This document shows, piece by piece, positions 1-5,194 of a DNA stretch of 5,951 nucleotides. Position 1 is the first letter of the stretch, and each line of letters opens with the position of its first letter. A program made the position numbers and the translations under genes. The DNA is from Oscillospiraceae bacterium (lineage in GTDB: Bacteria > Bacillota > Clostridia > Oscillospirales > Ruminococcaceae), in contig JAISVP010000078.1 in the NCBI GenBank assembly GCA_031271475.1, forward strand, positions 1 through 5,951, written 5' to 3'. The notes under the pieces are model-generated. The model saw only the letters and a list, made by a program, of their open reading frames with translations. It was not told the origin of the DNA and made no database searches.

Positions 1-552
1 GAAGATGAAGGATGGATTCTTATTTACAGCAACGGTGAAGCAATAGACTGTGAAGTTGACGGTTCCGGAACACAAACGCGTAAGGAAAGATATACCGGGA
101 GCAGCGGAAAATTCATGCTTGAGTCTTCAAGCAGCATTGTCTGGCTGAATGATAAAGCCAAAGAGATGATTTACTTTAACCGAGCAGACGAAACGGTTGA
201 AGAAACAGCGGCGGTTAAGAAATACGGCGGCAGTTATTACGGTTTAAATGAAGCCGGCGGCGCAACATTAAATATCATACAAACAGGTACAAAACTTTCA
301 TTTAAAATCCACTGGATAGTCGGGGATACAACAGGTCATGACTGGTTTATGGACGGCATGATTGAAGTTCAAAACGGCAATGATGCCGCATTTTACAGTA
401 ATGCCGTCAGATCCGAATACTCTTTCGGCGATATGGGAGAAATCCGGGAAATTGTTTATACGAATGGCAGCGGAGTATTCCGTCTTACAGAAAAACACAT
501 AATATGGGAAAGTACCACAGACGGTTTTACTGCTCAGTTCAATAAGTTTTAA
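1..552 (+). CDS. C-terminal part of an unrecognised protein (5' end outside window)
   Basis: The frame is open from the first base of the window and ends at TAA 550-552, giving 183 visible residues. The ATG at 115 is an internal methionine (Met39 of the visible part), because the same frame continues upstream without a stop and no Shine-Dalgarno sequence precedes it. The visible protein is acidic to neutral, rich in Gly, Ser, Thr and aromatic residues, and probably beta-rich. It has no membrane segment, no cysteine cluster and no motif I recognise. The last ~60 residues hold a Trp-Phe-Met-Asp-Gly patch (HDWFMDG) and end in FTAQFNKF. This style resembles extracellular or lipoprotein domains of Clostridia, but the N-terminus that would show a signal peptide is missing, so that is only a guess. 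The gene is convergent with plsY, and I see no intrinsic terminator after its stop. Confidence 0.75.
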   Translation, partial: EDEGWILIYSNGEAIDCEVDGSGTQTRKERYTGSSGKFMLESSSSIVWLNDKAKEMIYFNRADETVEETAAVKKYGGSYYGLNEAGGATLNIIQTGTKLSFKIHWIVGDTTGHDWFMDGMIEVQNGNDAAFYSNAVRSEYSFGDMGEIREIVYTNGSGVFRLTEKHIIWESTTDGFTAQFNKF

Positions 553-577
553 AGCATCCGTAAAACAGTAATTCTAA

Positions 578-597
578 GAGCCTGTTCAATATCTTTT
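578..597 (+). repeat. left terminal inverted repeat of the MITE
   Basis: This 20-bp sequence matches the reverse complement of 718-737 without mismatch. The A at 577 and T at 738 would extend the pairing by one base, but they are better read as part of the TAA duplication. Confidence 0.85.
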
Positions 598-717
598 GGC
601 AAATGTCATTTTCAGCAAAATTTCCGTTTTTCAGCGTTAAAATCCCTTGTAAGGCGCAAGCATTACTGCGGAATTTTGCCTAGAAAAGCCAAAAATCTAC
701 AAAAAAGCACAATCACA

Positions 718-737
718 AAAAGATATTGAACAGGCTC
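718..737 (-). repeat. right terminal inverted repeat of the MITE
   Basis: This is the perfect inverted copy of 578-597. It is followed directly by TAA (738-740), matching the TAA before the left end. Confidence 0.85.
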
Positions 738-781
738 TAAAACAAAATTCAGCGGTTTAACATGGGAATATCCTTATTATT

Positions 782-1444
782 TCAAAAATATTTTGTTAAA
801 TCAATTCTGTTTTCGGTATGTGCAATAAGACGTTTAATGTTCCCCCGGTGCATGACAATAAGAACCGCCGCTGTCACAGCAACAATCGCACAGTTAATGA
901 CAGCGAACTGAAGCTCCATCTTTTGCACAGTATACTGGGTGAAAAATACGGCAAACGGATAAATCAGCGCGGCAGCAATTGAACCGACCGACACATACCT
1001 TGTAAAAAACGCAACAAGCACAAATGACAGAATCATAATAAAAAATAGCATCGGATCTATAACAATAAGAACAGACGCACAGACAAGAACGCCCTTGCCG
1101 CCTTTGAATTTGTGAAAAACAGGAAACACATGACCGACTACTGCAAAAAGACCCGCTAAATATCCGATAAAACTAAGTTCCTGAGTGACCGGCCAGCCAA
1201 ACCCAAGTATTAAAAAAATCATTTTCCCAATGAGCACAGCTATTATCCCCTTGGCTAAATCACCGATTAGCGTCAGTACCGCAGGAATTTTCCCGTAACA
1301 TCTTAAAGTATTGGTAAGTCCGGCATTATTGCTGCCCTTCGTTCGGATATCCTCTTTAAACATCAGCCGTACCGTTATTATCGCACAGTTAAGACTGCCT
1401 AAAAGATATGCCGTAACAGCCGTTAAAATTATTCCTGTAACCAT
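782..1444 (-). CDS. plsY: acyl-phosphate:glycerol-3-phosphate acyltransferase PlsY
   Basis: PlsY is the integral membrane enzyme that moves the acyl group from acyl-phosphate (made by PlsX) to position 1 of glycerol-3-phosphate, forming lysophosphatidate, the first step of phospholipid synthesis. The protein has 220 residues, about the usual length, with several hydrophobic segments. The three family motifs are visible: GSNNAGLTN at 37-45 followed by Arg48; GH at 104-105 running into KFKGGKG at 112-118; and HRGNIKRL at 199-206. The first motif is usually GSGNxGATN, so Asn39 and Leu43 are mild variants. The frame extends upstream to a TTG at 1465 that overlaps the der stop. I prefer ATG 1444, because TGAGG lies 8 nt before it and the family N-terminus starts here. 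der ends 17 bp upstream, so the two are translationally close and surely co-transcribed. No clear intrinsic terminator follows. Confidence 0.96.
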   Translation of the reverse strand: MVTGIILTAVTAYLLGSLNCAIITVRLMFKEDIRTKGSNNAGLTNTLRCYGKIPAVLTLIGDLAKGIIAVLIGKMIFLILGFGWPVTQELSFIGYLAGLFAVVGHVFPVFHKFKGGKGVLVCASVLIVIDPMLFFIMILSFVLVAFFTRYVSVGSIAAALIYPFAVFFTQYTVQKMELQFAVINCAIVAVTAAVLIVMHRGNIKRLIAHTENRIDLTKYF

Positions 1445-1452
1445 TGAAAAAA

Positions 1453-1457
1453 CCTCA
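1453..1457 (-). promoter_or_regulatory. ribosome binding site of plsY
   Basis: The minus strand reads TGAGG, 8 nt before ATG 1444 and just after the der stop. It supports ATG 1444 over the upstream TTG at 1465, whose own upstream region lies inside der. Confidence 0.65.
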
Positions 1458-1461
1458 GCTT

Positions 1462-2772
1462 TCAAGATTTACTGTCCCTTTCCCGTATAACTATTTGAAC
1501 CGGAGTACCTTCAAGCGCGAAATTCAGTCGGATTTGATTTTCAATATACCGCTGATACGAGAAGTGAAACAGTTCCGCATTATTGACAAAAATCACAAAT
1601 TTAGGCGGTTTCGTTGATGCCTGCGTGATATAATATATCTTAAGCCGCTTGCCTTTGTCTGTCGGAGGCGGCACACGCGCTATCGCATACGAAACAATAT
1701 CGTTAAGAGTTCCCGTAGAAATACGCATTGCGTTTTGCTCGCTTACATACTTAATCAAACTGAACAGTTTATCAATGCGCAGTCCCGTTTTGGCGGAAAT
1801 GAATATGAACGGCACATAAGACATAAAACTAAAGTCCTTTTTAAGGCGGTCTTCATATTCCTTCATTGTTTTGTCAGTTTTTTCTATAGAATCCCATTTA
1901 TTCACGGCAACTATTGATGCTTTGCCTTGCTGGTGGGCATACCCGGCAATTTTGGAATCCTGTTCCGTAAATCCCGTTTGTGCGTCAATCATAATTACGC
2001 AAACATCGGCGCGGTCAACCGCCATGTAAGCCCTGAGATTCGAGTAATGTTCAAGACTTTCTGTAACTCTTGATTTTTTCCTAAGACCCGCAGTGTCTAT
2101 GAATACAAATTTACCTTCGGCGTTTTCAACAGAAGTATCTGTTGCATCACGGGTAGTTCCCGCAACAGCCGAAACAATCACACGTTCTTCCCCCGCTATT
2201 TTGTTAATCAGCGAAGACTTTCCCGCATTCGGCTTGCCTATTACAGCCACTTTCACCGCATCTTCATCCGTTATCGGTTCCTCTGAAAAGTACTTAAATA
2301 TTTCATCAAGCAATTCACCTGTTCCGTGTCCGTGGACAGCGGAAATAGGGAAAGGCTCACCTATTCCCAGATTATAAAATTCATACAGTTCAATAGGCGC
2401 AGACCCGACACTGTCACATTTATTCACCGCAAGTATAACAGGCTTTCCGGATCTGTGCAGCAATTCCGCAACAGCATAATCATTTTGAGTAACCGAGGAT
2501 TTCAAGTCGCAAATGAGCACAATCACATCTGCCTTTGCAATAGCAATTTCAGATTGCCGCTGCATCTGAGCAAAGATCTCATCCGCCGCTTTAGGCTCAA
2601 TACCGCCCGTGTCCACAAGCATGAACTCACGTCCGCGCCATTCACATTTAGCATAGATCCTGTCGCGGGTAACTCCGGGAGTATCGTCAACAATAGAAAC
2701 ACGCCTGCCCACCAACTTATTAAACAGTGTGGACTTTCCCACATTCGGTCTTCCGACAATAGCAACTGTCAT
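1462..2772 (-). CDS. der: ribosome-assembly GTPase Der (EngA)
   Basis: Der is an essential cytoplasmic GTPase with two tandem G domains that helps mature the 50S ribosomal subunit. The protein is 436 residues, the normal family length. G domain 1 shows GRPNVGKST (7-15), TPGVTRD (31-37), DTGG (54-57) and NKCD (117-120). G domain 2 shows GKPNAGKSS (179-187), AGTTRD (204-209), DTAGL (226-230), NKWD (291-294) and SAKTG (326-330). The C-terminal KH-like domain runs from about 350 and carries PPKFVIFVN (389-397), HFSYQRYIENQI (403-414) and EGTPVQI (421-427). The frame extends 28 codons upstream through the terminator, but that extension is not protein-like. ATG 2772 has AGGAG 7 nt upstream and starts exactly at the first beta strand (MTVAIVGRPN). 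It lies between the rpmF terminator and plsY. I found no convincing promoter of its own. Confidence 0.98.
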   Translation of the reverse strand: MTVAIVGRPNVGKSTLFNKLVGRRVSIVDDTPGVTRDRIYAKCEWRGREFMLVDTGGIEPKAADEIFAQMQRQSEIAIAKADVIVLICDLKSSVTQNDYAVAELLHRSGKPVILAVNKCDSVGSAPIELYEFYNLGIGEPFPISAVHGHGTGELLDEIFKYFSEEPITDEDAVKVAVIGKPNAGKSSLINKIAGEERVIVSAVAGTTRDATDTSVENAEGKFVFIDTAGLRKKSRVTESLEHYSNLRAYMAVDRADVCVIMIDAQTGFTEQDSKIAGYAHQQGKASIVAVNKWDSIEKTDKTMKEYEDRLKKDFSFMSYVPFIFISAKTGLRIDKLFSLIKYVSEQNAMRISTGTLNDIVSYAIARVPPPTDKGKRLKIYYITQASTKPPKFVIFVNNAELFHFSYQRYIENQIRLNFALEGTPVQIVIRERDSKS

Positions 2773-2779
2773 TATTAAG

Positions 2780-2784
2780 CTCCT
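2780..2784 (-). promoter_or_regulatory. ribosome binding site of der
   Basis: The minus strand reads AGGAG, 7 nt before ATG 2772. This fixes the start of Der and rules out the 28-codon longer frame, whose upstream codons run through the terminator hairpin. Confidence 0.85.
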
Positions 2785-2802
2785 ATATTTTATTGTTACA
2801 CG

Positions 2803-2856
2803 AAAAAAAAGCCCGCGGGGAACCGCCCCGCAAAGCTTCATGCCGTGTGGCGGCAT
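2803..2856 (-). terminator. double-hairpin intrinsic terminator after rpmF
   Basis: Three bases past the rpmF stop the transcript can form a first hairpin (ATGCCG/CGGCAT, 2840-2856, 5-nt loop). A second, stronger one follows: a GCGGGG/CCCCGC stem (2815-2820 with 2826-2831, 5-nt loop), extended by AAGC/GCTT (2809-2812 with 2835-2838) across a small internal loop. A run of eight U (2803-2810) follows on the minus-strand transcript, overlapping the outer stem. This is a textbook factor-independent terminator. It sits 30 nt before der, so it either ends the rpmF transcript or lets only part of it through to der-plsY. Confidence 0.85.
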
Positions 2857-2858
2857 CT

Positions 2859-3044
2859 TTATTCGTCCAACACATTAATAACCTGAACGCCTCTGTAGTA
2901 CCCGCAAGCTTTACAAATCCTGTGCGGGGATTTCAGTTCACCGCAATTTGCGCAGCGGCTAAGTGCAGGTGCGTCTAACTTCCACACATTTGAACGCCTT
3001 TTATCGCGTCTTGCCTTTGATGTTTTTCTTTTTGGAACTGCCAT
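2859..3044 (-). CDS. rpmF: 50S ribosomal protein L32 (bL32), zinc-binding form
   Basis: This is a structural protein of the large ribosomal subunit. It has 61 residues, as usual for L32. The N-terminus MAVPKRKTSKARRDKRRS is the classic basic L32 start. Four cysteines in two CxxC pairs (Cys31/Cys34 and Cys44/Cys47) form the zinc ribbon, so this is the zinc-dependent (C+) type. The rest (WKLDAPALSRC, CGYYRG) fits the family. The start ATG 3044 has AAGGAG at 3057-3062, a somewhat long 12-nt spacing. In many Firmicutes rpmF follows the DUF177/YceD gene and leads into plsX-fabH. Here neither neighbour is present; the gene instead has its own strong promoter at 3097-3125 and its own terminator. High expression is expected. 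Confidence 0.98.
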   Translation of the reverse strand: MAVPKRKTSKARRDKRRSNVWKLDAPALSRCANCGELKSPHRICKACGYYRGVQVINVLDE

Positions 3045-3096
3045 ATTACTGTCTCACTCCTTACATTCTTCAACTGTTTTTTACTGCAACCCGTAT

Positions 3097-3125
3097 ATTA
3101 TACCACAACTGAACAAATTTGTCAA
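3097..3125 (-). promoter_or_regulatory. consensus sigma-A-type promoter of rpmF
   Basis: On the minus strand TTGACA (3120-3125) and TATAAT (3097-3102) are separated by exactly 17 bp. A TG one base before the -10 makes it an extended -10 as well. Both hexamers match the consensus completely. Transcription should start near 3090, giving a leader of about 46 nt before rpmF. The -35 box begins 5 bp past the stop codon of the upstream P-loop gene. Confidence 0.93.
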
Positions 3126-3130
3126 GAGTT

Positions 3131-3541
3131 TTATTCAACGATTTCATATTTTTTTACTGTTTCCGGCAGATTACCGTTGTCAAGCAATGTAAAGACCATA
3201 GTAACATCTTCCCCGCAGATTATGTCCAGCTTTTCGAGCATAGAACCTATTAAGACCAAATCCCCTCCGGCAATATCCAGAATTGAGTCGACATATATTT
3301 CCTTAATATCATGGTTTCCTGCCAGCATTCCGGCAATAAATCCATAAAACGATTCATAGCTGTCAATACTGAAACGTGATGCTTCAACCAACCGCACCTT
3401 ATAAGATATGTCATAGGTAAGATTGGCGTTTTTCTCAATACATACCAAATCGCCGGTAGCAGTTTTCAGTGATTTGTTAATCATACTCACTAAAATTTTT
3501 GTTTTCCCTGAACCTTTTGTACCCGTAATAAGCTTAATCAT
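3131..3541 (-). CDS. small P-loop NTPase of unknown function
   Basis: A 136-residue soluble protein that starts directly with a nucleotide-binding loop: MIKLIT then GTKGSGKT (residues 7-14), a full Walker A motif. EIYVDS (81-86), a hydrophobic strand ending in Asp85, is a plausible Walker B. VTMVFTLL (113-120) looks like the next core beta strand. At this size it is little more than a minimal P-loop core, without room for extra domains. The start ATG 3541 is supported by AGGAG at 3549-3553, 7 nt upstream. It lies 27 bp after pgi on the same strand with no promoter or terminator between them, so the two are probably co-transcribed. I do not recognise the family well enough to name it, and P-loop residues alone do not tell its partner or substrate. 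It could act as a small ATPase or as a nucleotide-binding regulator. Confidence 0.85.
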   Translation of the reverse strand: MIKLITGTKGSGKTKILVSMINKSLKTATGDLVCIEKNANLTYDISYKVRLVEASRFSIDSYESFYGFIAGMLAGNHDIKEIYVDSILDIAGGDLVLIGSMLEKLDIICGEDVTMVFTLLDNGNLPETVKKYEIVE

Positions 3542-3568
3542 ATCTTTTCTCCTATCTGTAACTTATTT

Positions 3569-4894
3569 CTATAATCTCTTTAAAAGCTCCTCACGCTGTT
3601 TTTCATATCCGGGTTTGTTTAACAGTGCAAACATATTGTTTTTGTATGCCTCCACACCCGGTTGATTGAACGGATTGACTCCAAGTATATAACCAGACAC
3701 CGCACAAGCCTTTTCAAAAAAGTATACCATATACCCGAAACTGTATTCAGACCTATCCTCCAATTCAAGCACGATATTCGGAACACCGCCCTGCGAATGT
3801 GCCAGAACCGTACCTTCAAAGGCTTTACGGTTAACTTCCGACATATTCTGTCCTGTCAGAAAGTTCAGACTGTCAAGATTTTCCGGGTCGTCTTCAAGAA
3901 AGAAGTCCGTTTTCGGTTTCTTTATATCAATCACCGTTTCAAAAATAATCCGCAGTCCTTCCTGAATATACTGTCCCATTGAGTGCAGATCGGCAGAAAA
4001 ATTGACAGCCGCCGGGAATATACCTTTATTTTCCTTACCCTCGCTTTCACCGAATAACTGCTTATACCACTCTGCCATAAGGACAAACGCCGGATCATAA
4101 GAAACCATAATCTCAGTATGTTTTCCGCAGCGGTAGAGTATGTTCCGCAATGCCGCATACTGGTAGCAGTCATTTTGCTCAAAAGGAGCTTTAAGTTCCT
4201 CCATAGCAACAGCCGCCCCCCGCATAATTTCCGAAACGTCACATCCGGAAACGGCAATCGGAAGCAGTCCCACGGCAGTAAGAACAGAATACCTGCCACC
4301 TATGTCGTCGGCAATCGCAAATGTTTCATATCCTTTCTCATCGGCAAGTTCTTTAAGAGTTCCTTTTACTTTGTCAGTGGTGCAGTAAATACGGCTTCTC
4401 GCACCGTCCGCACCGTACTTTTTCTCGAGCAGTTTCTTAAAAACACGGAATGCCAGAGCAGGTTCAGTAGTAGTTCCGGATTTAGATATAACATTGACAG
4501 AGATGTTCCTGCCCTCGCATATTTCCAGCAGTTCGTTTAAATATTCCGGTGAAATTCCGTTACCGGCATAATATATGTCCGGCGTGTCCTTTTTCAGATT
4601 ATTATAAAGCGGGGATTTCAGAAATTCAATTGCGGCGCGTGCGCCCAAATATGAGCCGCCGATACCGATTACTATAAGCACATCCGAATTCTTTTTTATT
4701 CTTTCCGCCGCATTTTTTATTCTTTCCAGCTCATCTTTATCATAGCTGACCGGCAAGTCCAGCCAGCCCAAAAACTCATTGCCCGGACCGGTTCTGCTAT
4801 GAAGCAATCCGGCGGCAGCTTCCGTCTGAGTTTTCATTGTCCGCAGGGATTCTTCACTGACAAACCCGTGAATATATTTTTTAACTAATTTCAT
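3569..4894 (-). CDS. pgi: glucose-6-phosphate isomerase
   Basis: This cytoplasmic enzyme interconverts glucose-6-phosphate and fructose-6-phosphate in glycolysis and gluconeogenesis. From ATG 4894 it has 441 residues, close to the ~450 of Bacillus-type Pgi. Visible landmarks are the first SIS-domain phosphate loop [10 protein letters not shown] (77-86), SKSGTTTEP (137-145), the family signature [16 protein letters not shown] (197-212), and the second signature [18 protein letters not shown] (401-418). Glu283 (in GESEGK), His304 (in LHSMGQ) and Lys418 have the spacing expected of the catalytic Glu, His and Lys of the Geobacillus enzyme, so it looks active. The frame is open further upstream (ATG 4912, GTG 5032), but only ATG 4894 has a good ribosome site, and the upstream codons cross hairpins and repeats. 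It is the first gene of a unit with the P-loop gene. Confidence 0.97.
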   Translation of the reverse strand: MKLVKKYIHGFVSEESLRTMKTQTEAAAGLLHSRTGPGNEFLGWLDLPVSYDKDELERIKNAAERIKKNSDVLIVIGIGGSYLGARAAIEFLKSPLYNNLKKDTPDIYYAGNGISPEYLNELLEICEGRNISVNVISKSGTTTEPALAFRVFKKLLEKKYGADGARSRIYCTTDKVKGTLKELADEKGYETFAIADDIGGRYSVLTAVGLLPIAVSGCDVSEIMRGAAVAMEELKAPFEQNDCYQYAALRNILYRCGKHTEIMVSYDPAFVLMAEWYKQLFGESEGKENKGIFPAAVNFSADLHSMGQYIQEGLRIIFETVIDIKKPKTDFFLEDDPENLDSLNFLTGQNMSEVNRKAFEGTVLAHSQGGVPNIVLELEDRSEYSFGYMVYFFEKACAVSGYILGVNPFNQPGVEAYKNNMFALLNKPGYEKQREELLKRL

Positions 4895-4902
4895 TTTCTT
4901 TT

Positions 4903-4907
4903 CCTCC
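4903..4907 (-). promoter_or_regulatory. ribosome binding site of pgi
   Basis: The minus strand reads GGAGG 8 nt before ATG 4894. The alternative ATG at 4912 has no Shine-Dalgarno sequence and is preceded by a hairpin, so 4894 is the better start. Confidence 0.8.
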
Positions 4908-4983
4908 GACATAATATAGCCGTTTCTAACGGCTACAGTCCCGGCAAAGCCGAAACCCGCACGCATTTGTATGCGGCGATGGG

Positions 4984-5057
4984 GACGGGGCTCCGCCCGT
5001 TCGGGGTCGAAATTACTGAAGAAGACGGGCACCGCCTATTCGGGGGCGAAATTACTG
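4984..5057. repeat. two tandem copies of a ~35-bp GC-rich repeat
   Basis: The segments 4984-5018 and 5024-5057 share the pattern GACGGG-C-CCGCC--TTCGGGG-CGAAATTACTG. About 30 of 34 positions are identical, with one single-base gap and a period of about 39 bp. The CGAAATTACTG ends are identical. The GC-rich character differs from the AT-rich surroundings and suggests a dispersed intergenic repeat rather than a local regulatory motif, but copies elsewhere cannot be checked here. Confidence 0.75.
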
Positions 5058-5122
5058 TGAATATAATATAGATCTCTTGCGAAATTAAATTCTGCCTTCT
5101 GCCGCTAACGGTAACCTATGTC

Positions 5123-5151
5123 ATTATATCATAAGAAAAACCAAAAAGCAA
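5123..5151 (-). promoter_or_regulatory. probable sigma-A-type promoter of pgi
   Basis: On the minus strand TTGCTT (5146-5151) and TATAAT (5123-5128) are spaced by 17 bp, with a TG one base before the -10 (extended -10). The -10 is perfect and the -35 matches four of six consensus bases. The predicted start is near 5116, about 220 nt before the pgi ATG. Confidence 0.75.
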
Positions 5152-5194
5152 GAGCTAAGACAAACTTTGTATAATATAGACAAAAGCAGACAGC

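Larger units (their letters stand above)
578..737. mobile_element. MITE-like element, 160 bp, IS5-family (IS1031-group) type ends
   Basis: The element begins with GAGCCTGTTCAATATCTTTT at 578-597 and ends with its exact reverse complement at 718-737, so it has 20-bp perfect terminal inverted repeats. Both sides are flanked by TAA (575-577 and 738-740), which reads as a 3-bp target duplication. A second complementary pair lies inside (615-626 with 669-679, one unpaired base), and a short CCTT/AAGG hairpin sits near the middle (645-654), so one strand could fold into a long imperfect hairpin. There is no open reading frame, so it cannot encode its own transposase. TNA duplications and ends starting GAGCC are known for the IS1031 group of the IS5 family, so a full-length IS5-like element elsewhere in the genome is the likely source. 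It lies harmlessly between two convergent genes. Confidence 0.85.
4895..5116 (-). other. long structured 5' leader of pgi
   Basis: If transcription starts from the promoter at 5123-5151, pgi has an untranslated leader of about 220 nt. It is markedly richer in G and C than the flanking genes and holds several short hairpins: TAGCCGTT/AACGGCTA with a 3-nt loop (4917-4935); CGGC/GCCG (4942-4952); CGCAT/ATGCG extended by CGC/GCG past a bulged A (4958-4978); and a GC-rich pairing inside the tandem repeat (4984-5018). None is followed by a U run, so they are not intrinsic terminators on this strand. I do not recognise a known riboswitch or T-box. The first hairpin lies just upstream of the ribosome site. 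Confidence 0.5.

Noticed and set aside
578..737. The inverted repeat as a bidirectional transcription terminator
   Set aside because: No T run follows the closing stem on either strand, and the flanking TAA duplication fits a transposable element better.
2326..2778. 150-codon plus-strand open frame opposite der
   Set aside because: It lies entirely antisense to the conserved G domain 1 of Der, has no recognisable motifs, and is best explained as a shadow of der codon use.
2773..2856. 28-codon N-terminal extension of Der
   Set aside because: It translates the terminator region; AGGAG 7 nt before ATG 2772 and the family alignment set the start there.
4917..4935. Hairpin upstream of the pgi start as an intrinsic terminator
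   Set aside because: The 8-bp stem has no U run after it on the pgi strand, and it precedes rather than follows a gene; kept only as part of the leader.
4895..5032. 46-codon N-terminal extension of Pgi starting at GTG 5032
   Set aside because: It has no ribosome site, runs through the GC-rich repeat and hairpins, and does not fit the family N-terminus; GGAGG before ATG 4894 marks the true start.
4984..5057. CRISPR array
   Set aside because: Only two imperfect copies, with about 5 bp between them, so there are no spacers; no cas genes are nearby.
5161..5194. Terminator after the carboxypeptidase gene
   Set aside because: Only a weak AT-rich imperfect palindrome (CTTTGT/ACAAAAG) is present, without a GC stem or U run.
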